Part shown: piece by piece, positions 12,101 through 21,318 of the stretch
Position numbering within the stretch: the first letter of the stretch is position 1
How the letters are laid out: each line of letters opens with the position of its first letter
Assembly: GCA_024449915.1 (NCBI GenBank)
Contig: JAMZAV010000160.1
Span: 992,001-1,056,000, forward strand
DNA length: 64,000 nt
Origin: Sweltsa coloradensis
Taxonomy: Eukaryota; Arthropoda; Insecta; Plecoptera; Chloroperlidae
Reading direction: 5' to 3'
The notes under the pieces: generated by a model
What the model was told of the DNA's origin: nothing
What the model saw: the letters and a program-made list of their open reading frames with translations, nothing else
Databases searched by the model: none
Translations under genes and position numbers: made by a program

Positions 12101-13421
12101 TTTCTTTAATATTTATAATAATAATTTTATTTTAATTTTTCGTGGGAAGCCTGCCCAGGGTGCAATTCATGCCCCTCTTCAGATGTCTAACTAGGTTTGT
12201 TGCGGATAGGACAATTATTGTGATGGGATGTCCGAGAACTGTTTAAGAGAACTCAATCTCTTGCATTCGCATTAACGACTAAGGAAAACTTCGGAACAAA
12301 ACTTCAGTCAGGATTGCCGGTCTCGACGGCATTTGAGCCCGGGACTTCCCGAGTCAACACTGTCGGTAGAATTTTATATTTTAAATGACTGATATTTTAA
12401 ATGACAAATTGACAGTTGACACACCCTGTTTCTGGGTTACTCCTGCCGAATATGGACACTATTTTATTTCAAGTTGTAAAAATAGTAAAAACTGTAAGAA
12501 AATAAGTGCATAATTTGTCGTTTTAGGTGAATGTTTAGAAACATGCACGGGTACGGGGTACGGGCAACCCAAAACAGGGAGCGAAGCTACTTAATCAAGA
12601 GATGATCAAGGAATTGTACAAAATTAAAATAATTCCGGGCGTAAATATTTTTGGTGGTTGGGTTTATGGTACCATTAAAAGACTTTCGGCCGCTTGTTCT
12701 CGCATTCAAAGATGGTGCAATGTTACGAATTATCACATTATTGGGAGAAATAGCCACTCCTCCCTCATCCATAGGGTCACAAAAATCATTCTGTCTTCCT
12801 TGTCGAAGGGTAAGCCCAACAAAATTCGCAAGTCAATACATTTTCAAATTAATTTTACAAAATTAAATTAATTTTCAAAAATATTTATGCAAAACTAATA
12901 GTTATGCCCAGCAAACAAACTAGAAATGAAAGAATATATTATATATTATATAAGGAGGAAACATTGTAAGGCACTTGTAATTATAACACGTCTGTTGTGC
13001 CAAACACACAGTGATTTATTATTTATTCCATTCCATGTGTACTCTCTACCTGCATGATTTTTGTCACGAAATTTCAATCAATTTCCATGTTTTCCCTTTT
13101 TACTTTTCCTTTTTGTTTTATTAGTTTATGTACCAACACCACGTGATGGAGGCAATCTTGTTTAATGTGAGCTATATATTGCGCTACAAACACAAAACAA
13201 TGTTAACTTTTGTGCATTAAACCTAATTAACATGGGACTACAGAGTGTAGTGGAGTGGGGAAGAACTTAGGTCCGAGACTTACCAAGACAATCTCATCCT
13301 TGACCGACTTCTGTTTGCGTGGTATTATCCAGAAGAAGCATTCTTTGAGCACGAGAAGCGTCGTTATGAAGGTGCCGTAGATAACGTGCAGCAGTAAGTA
13401 GACGACTTCCCCAAACCTCAT
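1257..13421 (-). CDS. Membrane-anchored short-chain dehydrogenase/reductase, SDR16C-like (3' end off window), five spliced exons
   Basis: Predicted NAD(P)-dependent oxidoreductase of the classical SDR fold, closest by eye to retinol dehydrogenase 10 / epidermal RDH / HSD17B11-13. It would be ER- or lipid-droplet-anchored and act on retinoids, sterols or lipid alcohols. Exons are 13284-13421, 4634-4778, 2058-2242, 1589-1718 and 1257-1377, with every junction in phase and GT/AG sites. About 240 residues are visible. They show an N-terminal hydrophobic anchor (residues 7-33), the cofactor loop TGAGHGLGR, an acidic residue after beta-2 (CWDVN, suggesting NAD preference), CDVRD, the structural NNAG, and the active site IAS followed 13 residues later by YSVSK. 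The last exon ends in phase 2 after VKFDLR. SDR16C proteins usually have about 300 residues, so 50-70 are missing to the left. Family assignment is firm; substrate is inference. Confidence 0.93.
1589..1718 (-). CDS. SDR exon 4: catalytic Ser and YxxxK
   Basis: The acceptor ATTTCAG precedes ACC CTG. The exon encodes TLKAFLPSMIEKNHGHIVAI and then IAS, with Tyr-Ser-Val-Ser-Lys 13 residues after the Ser, so the Ser-Tyr-Lys catalytic set is intact. The residues after IAS are AAAIAPVAN rather than the commoner AG-containing loop. It ends in phase 1 at donor GTACGA. Confidence 0.95.
2058..2242 (-). CDS. SDR exon 3: CDV and NNAG motifs
   Basis: The acceptor ATTACAG opens the exon in phase 2, completing an Ala codon split with exon 2. 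It encodes YTCDVRDRRLV (Asp contacting adenine), VTILINNAGIYPV (the structural NNAG) and the alpha-E start LMAHFW. The donor GTGAGG leaves phase 0. The GC-rich codon use resembles exon 2. Confidence 0.95.
2985..3058 (-). mobile_element. tRNA-like SINE head remnant
   Basis: On the minus strand TATGGCTAGAGCATCTGCC (A-box region) is followed by an anticodon-like stem-loop and CCCGGATTCAATTCCCGG (T arm and B box). The loop would read GTA as anticodon but lacks U33, and no proper acceptor stem closes. It is therefore a SINE or tRNA relic rather than a working tRNA gene. Confidence 0.55.
3105..3822 (+). mobile_element. Helentron-like element, family C
   Basis: The left end TTAAGCGAGCGAAGCGAGCG is matched near the right end by GTGCTCGCTTATCAACGCG. 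The hairpin AACGC / GCGTT and the terminus CCTAG|T follow. The interior is unrelated to families A and B and includes the palindrome GTTGCCATGGCAAC. The left A at position 3 of the terminus is matched by a compensating T on the right, showing that the two ends are paired. Confidence 0.65.
3823..4633. other. SDR intron 2 sequence with no recognised element
   Basis: This is AT-rich intronic DNA between the family C element and exon 2. A short direct repeat of GTTGCACT occurs near 4313-4335. I see nothing else to annotate. Confidence 0.6.
4634..4778 (-). CDS. SDR exon 2: Rossmann cofactor-binding loop
   Basis: The acceptor TTTCAG precedes GTG ACC. The exon encodes VTGAGHGLGRRVAINMGRLG, then CWDVNTETN. 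It joins exon 1 in phase 0 to give KDEIVL-VTGAGHGLGR, a canonical SDR N-terminus. It ends in phase 1 at a GTAGGT donor. The exon is strikingly GC-rich compared with the surrounding DNA and with exons 4 and 5. Confidence 0.95.
5597..5981 (-). mobile_element. Helentron-like element, family B copy 1
   Basis: This is the reverse complement of the copies at 6223 and 44865. The end CTAG is at 5597-5600 and the left terminus TTGAGCGAGCGTAGCGAGCG ends at 5981. The interior contains GACCTGAAATTTT-type and CCGATCGTTGG-type phrases shared by all B copies. Open frames inside are low-complexity. Confidence 0.7.
6223..6643 (+). mobile_element. Helentron-like element, family B copy 2
   Basis: This is a full-length copy, from TTGAGCGAGTGTAGCGAGCG to CGTTTTCCTAG at 6643 followed by T. 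The right subterminal repeat is GTGCTCGCTCAACAACGCG. A 175-codon minus-strand open frame crosses its left part but is a by-product of low-complexity repeat sequence. Confidence 0.72.
6699..7023 (+). mobile_element. Helentron-like element, family B copy 3, 3'-truncated
   Basis: The left end TTGAGCGAGCGAAGCGAGCG and the interior match copy 2. Similarity stops after GACTTATTGGTA, so the last roughly 95 bases, with the hairpin and CTAG end, are missing. It lies only 55 bases after copy 2, in the same orientation. Confidence 0.7.
7746..8286. mobile_element. hAT-like non-autonomous DNA element
   Basis: The terminal inverted repeats are CAGTGTCGTATTTAGG on the left and the reverse complement of CAGGGCCGTGTTTAGG on the right. 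G-rich subterminal blocks near both ends (GGGGGGCGGC and a G13 run) are common in hAT MITEs. Flanking 8-mers TTCTGGGC and ATCAGGGT agree at 5 of 8 positions, so any target duplication is decayed. Confidence 0.6.
8289..8780. mobile_element. Second hAT-like element, abutting the first
   Basis: The left end is CAGGGTTGTAAAAAATCCAGG. The right end, reverse-complemented, reads CAGGGTTGTTACGATGGATC. The subterminal CCCGGGTGGGTTT is of the kind often seen in hAT elements. The flanks do not show an 8-bp duplication, possibly because it inserted next to the 7746-8286 element or is rearranged. An (ATTT)n tract lies inside at 8530-8552. Confidence 0.45.
9063..9161. repeat. (AAT)n microsatellite
   Basis: About 100 bases of imperfect to perfect AAT trinucleotide repeat lie within SDR intron 1. 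Confidence 0.95.
9569..9646 (+). mobile_element. Helentron-like element, family B, isolated 3' end
   Basis: Only the 3' terminal part is present: TATGGGAATGTCGTACTCGG, then GGTGCTCGCTCAACAACGCG, the hairpin with loop GTCCAAATGA, and CCTAG|T. The loop differs from copies B1, B2 and B4 while the stem AACGC / GCGTT is kept. Confidence 0.65.
10110..10180 (+). repeat. Family D dispersed repeat fragment
   Basis: The phrase CAACAAGGATGGTACA is followed by CCTTGGGGTCAAGGGGGTGG and GGGCTAGC. The same order occurs near 21.9, 46.5 (minus), 54.1 and 63.9 kb (minus). Confidence 0.5.
10341..10530 (-). mobile_element. tRNA-derived SINE, family S copy
   Basis: This is one of the best-preserved copies. The B box GGTTCGAATCCC (minus) is at 10503-10514, and the body runs down to the GTGGGAAGCCTGCCCAGGGT end at 10342. 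The 5' part of the tRNA head beyond 10530 is lost. Confidence 0.85.
11578..11740 (+). mobile_element. SINE-like element with (AATC)n tail
   Basis: The sequence begins CTCGTGGGAAACTTGGCC, resembling the family S body end. It then diverges to ACAGGCCTCAATCACG, ATAAAGACGATAATC and a tandem AATC tail at 11708-11740. A second tail of the same type is near 51.4 kb. A short tandem tail is typical of retroposed SINEs and of LINE partners of the RTE/CR1 type. Confidence 0.5.
12141..12368 (-). mobile_element. tRNA-derived SINE, family S copy
   Basis: CGTGGGAAGCCTGCCCAGGG at 12141 runs to a degraded B box near 12329-12341. The body is nearly collinear with the copy at 10341-10530. Confidence 0.83.
12540..12605 (-). 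repeat. Family D terminus-like fragment
   Basis: The phrase CAGGGAGCGAAGCTACTTAA recurs near 51.56 kb as AGGGAGCGAAGCTACTGAA, and in altered form near 46.61 kb. It appears to be one end of family D. Confidence 0.4.
13284..13421 (-). CDS. SDR exon 1: start codon and membrane anchor
   Basis: This exon has 46 codons from an ATG with A at -3, beginning MRFGEVVYLLLHVIYG. The long hydrophobic stretch followed by basic residues (PRKQKSVKDE) is the N-terminal signal anchor typical of SDR16C enzymes. The donor GTAAGT follows codon 46 in phase 0. A pyrimidine-rich acceptor (TTGCAG) lies 33 bases upstream of the ATG, so 13422-13454 is probably the end of a 5' UTR exon. Confidence 0.92.
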
Positions 13422-13649
13422 CGTGACCTTGGGAGGCTCGCCAGGCGAGCACTACTGCAACACACAAGAAGATGCATCTGTGGCGTGGGAGTCACATTCC
13501 TCGCACAGTACTCGAAACAAATTCTAAATTCAAAAAGCATTAGAAAATTTAGTTCAATTTTAATTCAATTGATTGATATTGCTTAACGTCTCATAATATT
13601 GCACTTTGGCTATTTGAGACGTTGAGTGGTGATAGATGAGGATGCAGTA

Positions 13650-13990
13650 TGAAGAGAAGGGAGGAGGGGAAACCCGGTAGCGACACGTAGCCTACTTCTT
13701 TCGAAAATTACCAAGGGGACCAACGGTTTAACGTCCCATCCGAAAGAACGGTGTAACCTTGACAGTCATATAGGTTCCTTCAGTAACCCGGACTGCCGAG
13801 TAGACGTCGAGGAGAACAAAGCCGTTATACTAGCTCTTGAACCCTCCATCTTCTCTAACCAGCGATATACGTGAGTTTCATGGCAGTGCGGTCACCCACT
13901 CTACCCCTGACCACGCCCGAAGGCTGCTTAGCTTCGGTGTTCGAGTGAGAACCGGTTAAACGGCCTCGGCTAAACCACTGGCAAATTTAA
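13650..13990 (-). mobile_element. 5S rRNA-derived SINE (SINE3-type)
   Basis: On the minus strand, about 13985-13860 reads like a 5S rRNA gene. CCGGTTCTCACTCGAACACC is followed by GAAGCTAAGCAGC, a CGGGCGTGGTC-type segment and GTGGGTGACCGC, in the same order as in animal 5S RNA including the internal promoter region. It is too divergent to be a functional 5S gene. The body continues to lower coordinates with GGTTTAACGTCCCATCCG on the plus strand, which is not part of 5S. A 5S head on an unrelated body is the definition of SINE3 elements. Confidence 0.72.
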
Positions 13991-13999
13991 TTCAAGATT

Positions 14000-14860
14000 G
14001 TCTTCAACATTGATCGATGAAGTTTAAAAGCACAGAACAACAAGCTCCAAGCTGTATATTTATGTGCTGTGTTGTGTGAAAGAACAGTTTGAAATGGTCA
14101 AAAACCATTTCGTAAAGACTAGTAATTTAATTACTAAACCCTAATAACTTATAATTAGTCACTTGAAGAGATCCACTTTGGGTAACGTAAATCTATGTGT
14201 TCCTTGAAGCAGGAAAAACATTCTCTCAATCAATTTTATGGGTCTATTTTTGTTGGTTTGCAATTAAAATGGGTTTCCACAAAATTTAAGCACACCATGA
14301 CTTACTAGAAACCTTTTCCACTAGCGGAACCTCTCTTTCAGACATCATGATGATTTAAAACAAGTTGAAAATAATCTACGCTTTGTTATAAAATTTAACA
14401 AAATGTATATTTTTTAACTTGTAGTCTAATTATTTTATTTACCGGAAATATTTTTTTATATCTTAGAATAAAATAAATCGCTTTAGTTTTGCCTTGAATT
14501 GTCTCGGTGAGCAATCACGGTAAAAGTAGTTGAGCAGATCCAACCAATTAAACTCAAACTCTTCGTACAAGGTTATGTTCAGTTTGTATAAGAAAACTAT
14601 TAAATGTTGTACACAAAAAGCGAGACAATGTTGAAGTGGATATGAAATGCTATTCAAGGAAGAATATCTGAAGTTCTTGTCAGTTATGATCACAGCGCGC
14701 TTGTTCATTGTCTACCGAGAATAAACCCTCAAGGGCAAAGCTGAGGTTCTTTATTGCCGTATGCCCGTCGTTGTACGTAAGTATAAGGGTATTGGTTTAC
14801 CAGGTGCAACCCTGTCCAGGTGACTGAGTCCCCGCATTCGCTCAATGACGACAGGACACT
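14000..14860. other. Intergenic DNA upstream of the SDR gene, no recognised gene
   Basis: This is AT-rich sequence containing a short SINE-like scrap near 14810-14865 (CCAGGTGCAACCCTGTCCAG) and an (AAAT)n tract at 14873-14892. Open frames lack any recognisable motif. Confidence 0.5.
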
Positions 14861-14899
14861 TTCAGTTGCTTTATAAATAAATAAATAAATAATTTTTTT

Positions 14900-15277
14900 A
14901 TTTAGAGTCTGCCCACTCAGTTATATAACTGATTTTCAGTGGGGGACTTTAAATCAAAGCGCCAGCACCTGAGCCGAGCAATCGACGAGTGGGTCAACCA
15001 AATCGATATTTAATAGGAAATATAGCAATCAGTGGTATGGCAGTGCGAACACCGCGAATCAACGCCAGAATCAACAAGGCCCATTCAGAACAAACTCTGA
15101 AATTATATGTGCTTCGTTGCTAGGACGGCTCCAAAGTCACCGTTTACAAACTCCTAAGACAAGAACTGATGGATAAGTCCAAATCAGAGTTAAAAAACTT
15201 CTGACTTTAGCGGGAATCGAACCCTGGACCTTCTGCATTGGAAGCAGATACGCTAACAACAAGACCAACGAGCCACA
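14900..15277 (-). mobile_element. SINE with tRNA-Trp-like head
   Basis: On the minus strand the head (about 15277-15205) reads TGGCTCGTTGGTC (A-box region), then a five-base anticodon stem TCTGC / GCAGA with loop TTCCAAT (CCA anticodon, Trp-like), and GGGTTCGATTCCCGC (B box). The rest down to about 14900 is an unrelated body. The head has an anticodon arm and T arm but continues into repeat sequence, so it is a SINE rather than a tRNA gene. Confidence 0.6.
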
Positions 15278-15638
15278 CAACATTGCTTTCATTGCTTTCA
15301 TTGCTTTCTTTCATTTCATTGCTGCATTACTTTCATTGCTGTGGCGGGAATATAAATTTGGCTGTTTAGAAAGAATGTGGCCAAATCATATATGATACGG
15401 CATTTCCAAATTTCAGATAAAAATCCTCTGTATAATCTTCGGAAACAACTTAAATATTCTTTGTGTACGGTATAGTATATTTACGAGTAGTTATTAAAGA
15501 CAGTAAGTATAAGACTCCATGCTCTATGGGGCTCAGCTCTCTAAACGTTACTGGGTTCAGGCTTGCAAGACGGCAGTTCATTTAAAGAATAGGTGCCCGG
15601 TTAGAACCATCAAGAACATTTAAAAAAAAATGTTGGCT

Positions 15639-16106
15639 ACTCTGATACGTGTGCGTATCAATGATATTTAACATCTATAGTAGGCTAGATCCCCAGTCTC
15701 AAATACGTCCGCACAGGCGCGAGCCTACCAAAAATTGAAGCGTCAATCTGACCTATTCAAGATGGCGATTTGGCGTTTCAATTTATGCCTGACATTATGT
15801 TTAAAAAAAGTATTTTTCTAGATTGTCTTGATACGGTTTTAGCTTGTGCAGCATGGGAATGCACAAACAGAAACAATAAGATGTTATTGCATAAGGGAAT
15901 TTAGTAATCATTTGATGTTAATGGCTAATATGCTCACCTGTCAACCTGACAGCCATCTTGAAAAAATATTTGGGCTACAAATCACTACAACCTACTTTAA
16001 CATACAAACTGACCTATTCAAGATGGCTTCTAATTGACACGCCAGTGGACCAATGACTGGGGATCTAGACTACTATTGTTAAATATCATTGGCGCGTATC
16101 TAGAGT
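15639..16106. mobile_element. MITE with long terminal inverted repeats
   Basis: The left arm ACTCTGATACG is followed by CAATGATATTTAACA and CTAGATCCCCAGTC. The same blocks return inverted at 16054-16106 (GACTGGGGATCTAG, TGTTAAATATCATTG, CGTATCTAGAGT). The left tip is also a small hairpin (GATACG / CGTATC). Inside is a perfect 19-base direct repeat CTGACCTATTCAAGATGGC at 15748 and 16009. A related copy begins at 63967. Confidence 0.75.
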
Positions 16107-16889
16107 CTAAACAGCCATATAATGTTTCAAAATCTTTGGATGAAAATTAGAGATCAAAAAGTGATCCAGGTTAAATCCTTGCATTCTGCATTGAAGCCAG
16201 GATTGCCCGAGCTCATCCAGTTACATTATTTTCATTATTGTTTGTGACTTATAAGCTATCCCCAATAGGCCTATAGGTTCACCTTAGTAGGTTCTAACCA
16301 GCCATCGTCTCGAATAGAATGAAGAGGTGTAGGCATATCTCTGTGGATAGGAGTAGGCTACTTACCGAGGACCAGGTGTGTTCTTCACCTAAAGTTCGCT
16401 ATCATGAGTTACTGCATGGCAATTTAAATAAGTAGGCATACCGATCATAATCATTTAGATTCTTCAACCGGGAGTGATGTAGTATTGTAAGCTTTTATTA
16501 TACAACATACCAGTTTCTTTTGTTTTTTTAAAAGTGTATATATTTTAATCATTCGTATTGGTATTATTACTTGCATGTAATTACACATGGACTGTTTTAT
16601 GAGACAATGTAATAATCTAAGACAAATAAAGGACTCATATACCCATATGAATGCCGTATTTAAGTATTATCACTACTGATCATATAAGCAACCAATATTT
16701 AAACTATACAAATATGAAAACGTAAACAAATACTGCTGAAGAGAAGCCTGTATATTCAAATGAAAAGAAAACGTTAAGTAGGCCTATTGTGTGCGTGCGT
16801 GTAAGCCTTTAATATATAGTGTAGGTCTTCAAAACACTTTTTCTTAGGAATGCTGGTTGTATCGGTGGGCTTGTTCAGAGTTGTTTTTT

Positions 16890-17085
16890 TCTGTGTAACT
16901 CTCTTCAGGTGACTAACTATAGGCAAACCATAGTAGTAGCCAAGGAATGTCCTCTATGGCTTTCTAAGGCCAATCACTTAGGTAACCTTGGAAAACCGTC
17001 TCAGTTAGGACTGCCGGTAGCTGGTGTCAAACTCCTCACCTCCCGTATAAGTCCCGACTACCTCTATCGGTGGGTGTTGCAAATG
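16890..17085 (-). mobile_element. Diverged tRNA-derived SINE
   Basis: CTCTTCAGGTGACTAACTA, then GGAAAACCGTCTCAGTTAGG and GCCGGTAGCTGGTGTCAAAC, follow the family S order but match the copy at 62.9 kb better. That suggests a second subfamily. The head is degraded. Confidence 0.55.
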
Positions 17086-17639
17086 TCTTCTAGAATTTTA
17101 TGAACACAATTAATGGTCCGTGATAATTTATTGAAACACCAGCCACATATTAATCACCTTGTTTTTATACTTTCTATCTCTTGCTTTCAAAATAGCCAGC
17201 CAACTAGGATTAGCCTAGATATCTAATGATTTTTATATTATTTAAGTTTTTTAAAGCATTTCGATCTACTAATTGAATTTAAATGGTTATTATATGGGTC
17301 AAATATCACTTTGAAAGTAGCAACATCGTATTGTTGACCGATTAACTTTCCTCTACAATGCTGATGCTGACCAATATAGGAACACGTTTTTACTGTGAGT
17401 ATCTTCCGACTTTCTCCTAGGCCAACACACCTGACATACTTGACATATTACTGCCAGACAGTGAGGCTAATCGAAACAGGTTGCTACTTGCTCGTGTGAT
17501 GTGCCAGTTGTTTTTTTACAACACGGACTTCAAATCATGACTCGTCATGTGTGTACGGCTAGAAGATAAAGAAATAAATCTATGAATAGGAGGTTCGAAG
17601 AAAAGACACAGATTTCTGTCCGGGCTCTGAACTGAGTAA

Positions 17640-17800
17640 AGCTAACACAGGTGTTTCGACGAGAGACTTTGATTCGGGAGGTTGCCAGTTCGACTCCTGC
17701 CCCCAGCAATCTCGGCAAGGGTATTTTATGGTTGCGGCGGTCGAAAGACAAACCCTAGTCTACCTCAACTATCCCCACACTCAGTCAGCTGTAAATGAAC
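17640..17800 (+). mobile_element. tRNA-derived SINE head
   Basis: The phrase GACTTTGATTCGGGAGGTTG followed by CCAGTTCGACTCCTG gives a tRNA-like T arm and B box shared in pattern with family S heads. The body TATTTTATGGTTGCGGCGG is different. Confidence 0.5.
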
Positions 17801-18399
17801 AAGTTGTCATATTATCCTTTTTTATAAGAAAATTAAGGAAATCGAGTGGGTGACAGGAGCTTTACTTTTTTGAAAATGTGTGCATATCTGTTAATTTCCC
17901 ATATTTTGCGATAAGACAAAAGAGCCAAATCTCAGCCCTAATCCTAAACTCAACTCGGTATAAAGTTATTTTAAAGCCATGTTTATTGTACTTGAACAGT
18001 AGAAAAGTGAAATGTTTCGTTTGTAAAACGTAGAGATTTCGCTATAGAATATGCATATATTTTTAATTAACATAATCGTAACACAACATCTTGGCAACCA
18101 AGCATAACACTAAACATAGCTATTCGCTCGGTCAGGAAGTATCCGACGTAGGCCTAACTATATAGAACTTTGCAGAGTTTTCAATAAAGCATACAAGGAG
18201 CCCTAAATTTTGTGTTAATCAGTCACGAAAAAATTAACAAATATGCTCGATTTTGACATTTTTAACAATTCCAAAATCGATAAAATCAATTTATTTTTTA
18301 ATTATCATTTGATTATAAATTATAGAAAAGTGTGACAATAGAGCCCTTCATTTTCGCTTCCGTGACAACAGTGTCCAAAATGTCAAATATCTGTGGTGT

Positions 18400-18560
18400 T
18401 GGTCAGCCGAGTGATCAGGAGTTCTACTAAAACAAACCGTCATACAGTCCTCGGACATTCCCTGCACATTTACCTAACCTAGTCACCTGAAGACGGGAGT
18501 ACCGGATTAATCTGATGTGAACCCATGCAGTGGGCATCTTCACGAAAAAGTTTTTGTTTT
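18400..18560 (+). mobile_element. SINE body fragment
   Basis: CAGTCCTCGGACATTCCCTG, then CTAACCTAGTCACCTGAAGA, matches the plus-oriented family S body (compare 59.85 kb and 63.0 kb). No head is seen. Confidence 0.5.
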
Positions 18561-19153
18561 TAGTTTAGAGCTGTGCACTTTCCTGCCTCCTGGCACAAAA
18601 TAGGTTTTGTGTTGGGAAATAAATAACGAATATAAAATCAATCAATGAGCCAAAGAAAAAGTAGTTGATGTATTATAAGTCTGCATTCTTCCGAGGCTTC
18701 CGTCAAGCGGGGTGTGTGGGTGAACATTTACTGATCTTGAATACGAAATTGTCATGGCTAATTTACAAAAGATGTTTTATTCTTTGCTAACAAATTCTAA
18801 AACGACAAAGCTAAACTGACATAGTTTGTTGTCAGTGGGAACACCTTACTGTCGGTGAGAATTAAATGCAATACGGCGGGCGGGCTAGTGATGTAAGTAC
18901 AGTATGTGGCACTAGTGTTGTGTAACTAGTAAAACAATTGAATGTCGCCTTCACGCAATACTCTCCGGTTCTACACCCCACCAGCAACCATCACTGAATG
19001 GATTTCCAACGTTTCCCTCGGTCAAACGGCGAATGTTACAAAACAGTCCTCGGACTCTGACATAACCTCTGAACGATCTCTCACTGTGGTGATAGTGTTC
19101 CTAATGAGAGGTCAGTTTCCTGAAGAACGTTACCCACGCTAAACAATGTATTT

Positions 19154-19708
19154 CAGTGGCGGATACAAGGGGGGGGGGGTGGAGCGTTCGCCCCTGAATT
19201 TTTGTTCGCTCCCTGAATTCTTCAAAAATAAAATATATCATATTATTATTGTTCCATAATAATTTATTATTTTATTGTGCAAACACCGTAGCGAACGGCA
19301 TATATTACAAAAGTATATATAAAAGGCAACCCTATAAATTATGATAATCACGTAGGGCGGTAGGGGAGAGAGTGTAGTTGTGTGTGGAGTTGTGTAGTGA
19401 AGTTGGATCGGGATGTGATTGTGCACGCTACAGCAGGGCACGGCCCGTTGAACTACAAGGTCTGAATTGGTTTCAGCACTTATGCTGTGAATTCTAAGCT
19501 CGACATGAGACAAAACAAATTGACACAAAGTACATTGTTTCGGTATTTCATTCAGCCCACCACTTTCTTCTAAAACGCAAAAATGCACTGTAAAAACCTG
19601 ATTTTCAAAAAAGTTCGCGGGCTCTGCCCCCCCCCCCTTGCCTTTCCCACGGATGTAAATGAACGCGCGAATCGCCACTTCTAAGATTATGTCCTAGATC
19701 CACTACTG
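19154..19708. mobile_element. hAT-type non-autonomous element with perfect 8-bp target duplication
   Basis: The left end is CAGTGGCGGATACAAGG. The right end reverse-complemented is CAGTAGTGGATCTAGGAC. The element is flanked on both sides by ATGTATTT (19146-19153 and 19709-19716), the 8-bp duplication expected for hAT transposition. G/C-homopolymer subterminal blocks lie at both ends. A 146-codon minus-strand open frame covers much of the interior but shows no transposase motif that I recognise. Confidence 0.88.
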
Positions 19709-19884
19709 ATGTATTTGTGCACAGCCTTATAGTTTACTGCAGGGTTGTGTCAAAATCACAACAAAACTGGAATTTTATATCATAGCTACCGTTCACATAT
19801 TGACTGGCACATAAAGATGTATTATATTATAAAGGTATGTAATCTTAAAAATATAATATAATATATACTTATAATGAGCACACT

Positions 19885-20160
19885 GATTGCACGTGGCCCA
19901 AGCAAGAGCACCGGTAAGTAGAGCAAGAGGCTCTGAGTTCGATGCCCGGCCGGAGAAACGGTTTTGTACATTTGATACCGCACAACAATATAGGATACAT
20001 ATACATTTAATTTATCTTGGGGAACCTGACCGGGGTTCTTCAAAGGCATGGAGAAGGTGCTTGTGCATGGAGTTCCTTCCTTGCTTGCGCATTATTACCC
20101 GGAGCAAAGCTTGGCGGTGGCGGTAATCTAGCGAGGGACCTCCCAAATCAGTGTCGCACT
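19885..20160 (+). mobile_element. Probable tRNA-derived SINE
   Basis: ACGTGGCCCAAGCAAGAGCA (A-box-like), then GAGGCTCTGAGTTCGATGCC (B-box-like), forms a tRNA-like head at about 19890-19955. It is followed by a GC-richer body with no match elsewhere in the window. Confidence 0.45.
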
Positions 20161-20879
20161 TTAAACCGGTGTCATCATAATAATAACTGTGTAAAATGCA
20201 CAATGTTGTAATTGTATGATAACTTTTTCTACGTCGTTTGTCAATATAAATCGCATTTTAAAGAAGATAAAATGTGAATATATTGCTTTTATAATATTCC
20301 TTTAAAACAAGTGTGCTGTAATTTTTCATAACTCTCCTGGATGTGTACTTTATTAAGTTTCTATACACATGATTAGATAGAAACGTGGCGGGATTATTTC
20401 GCGAAGTCAGTGCCAGAGAAAAACAACTAACAGAATATTGTGATATTGTATATAGCTAAGTACTCACGTATTTAACAGTATCCAATTGTAACTTTAGGCG
20501 AGGCGAAATCAAGTTCTTGAACTTAAGAGAAATGCAATCATACTAACTAAACACATATTTGCCATGAGTTTCTACAAACCGGAATGTGTTACACGGACTA
20601 CACCAAGAGACAAAAGTCTTTCGACTGCTTTCTAACGAAGTTACCATAGAAATGAGGCTTAGAATCTTGTTAATGGTCATCCTCGCTAATTCAAATAGTT
20701 GTTCTGCTGGTACGAAGATTCTGATTGGATAACGTGTTTCTACCGTAGCGCCGTAGAGGTTATGTAAGCTGAAGCTTTCTCCCCGACACTTTAGAGTTAC
20801 CTACCTGTGTCTGAGATGCCTTGCCGTGTTTAACAGACTGAAGGAGGCCAGCTGGTGGTTCTTGCTTTCCCACGTGATT

Positions 20880-20942
20880 AGGCGGGGGGGGGGGGGGGGG
20901 CAATTGCACTCTTGCCTCCCCCCCCTTCCTTGACCGGCACAC
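20880..20942. mobile_element. Solo hAT-like terminus
   Basis: The reverse complement reads CAGTGTGCCGGTCAAGGAAG, then a G-rich tract. It resembles the termini of the hAT elements at 7746 and 19154. The partner terminus was not found. Confidence 0.3.
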
Positions 20943-21221
20943 TGCATTAACACATTGTTGTGTGGTGCTAGTTCCATCTTTGCTTACTTACTTCGTGGTT
21001 ACTAGGCGAGCTCAAAAACATATTTCTGAATAACTGTTACGTCAAGATTTGCAACCTTGTGTGCTGTATTCTTCGCGCAATCTTCATCATTGAGTTATTA
21101 TCTGACGATCATGGATTCAAATATATGTCTATAGACATATCATCTAGAAAACTGTCATTATTAACTATTTTAAAACACTGCTACACTGGTGAAATGGTAG
21201 ATTAAAAAAATAAAAAATAAT

Positions 21222-21228
21222 AATAATA

Positions 21229-21317
<89 letters not shown>

Positions 21318-21318
21318 T
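21222..21318. repeat. (AAT)n microsatellite
   Basis: Nearly 100 bases of AAT repeat. It creates a spurious poly-Ile open frame on the minus strand. Confidence 0.95.

Noticed and set aside
13860..13985. Functional 5S rRNA gene
   Set aside because: Several conserved 5S positions are altered or deleted and it joins an unrelated body, so it is a SINE3-type head.
15205..15277. Possible tRNA-Trp gene
   Set aside because: It continues into a long repeat body and the acceptor stem is not evident; better explained as a SINE head.
19238..19678. 146-codon minus-strand open frame
   Set aside because: It lies wholly inside a hAT-type MITE and shows no transposase or zinc-finger motif.
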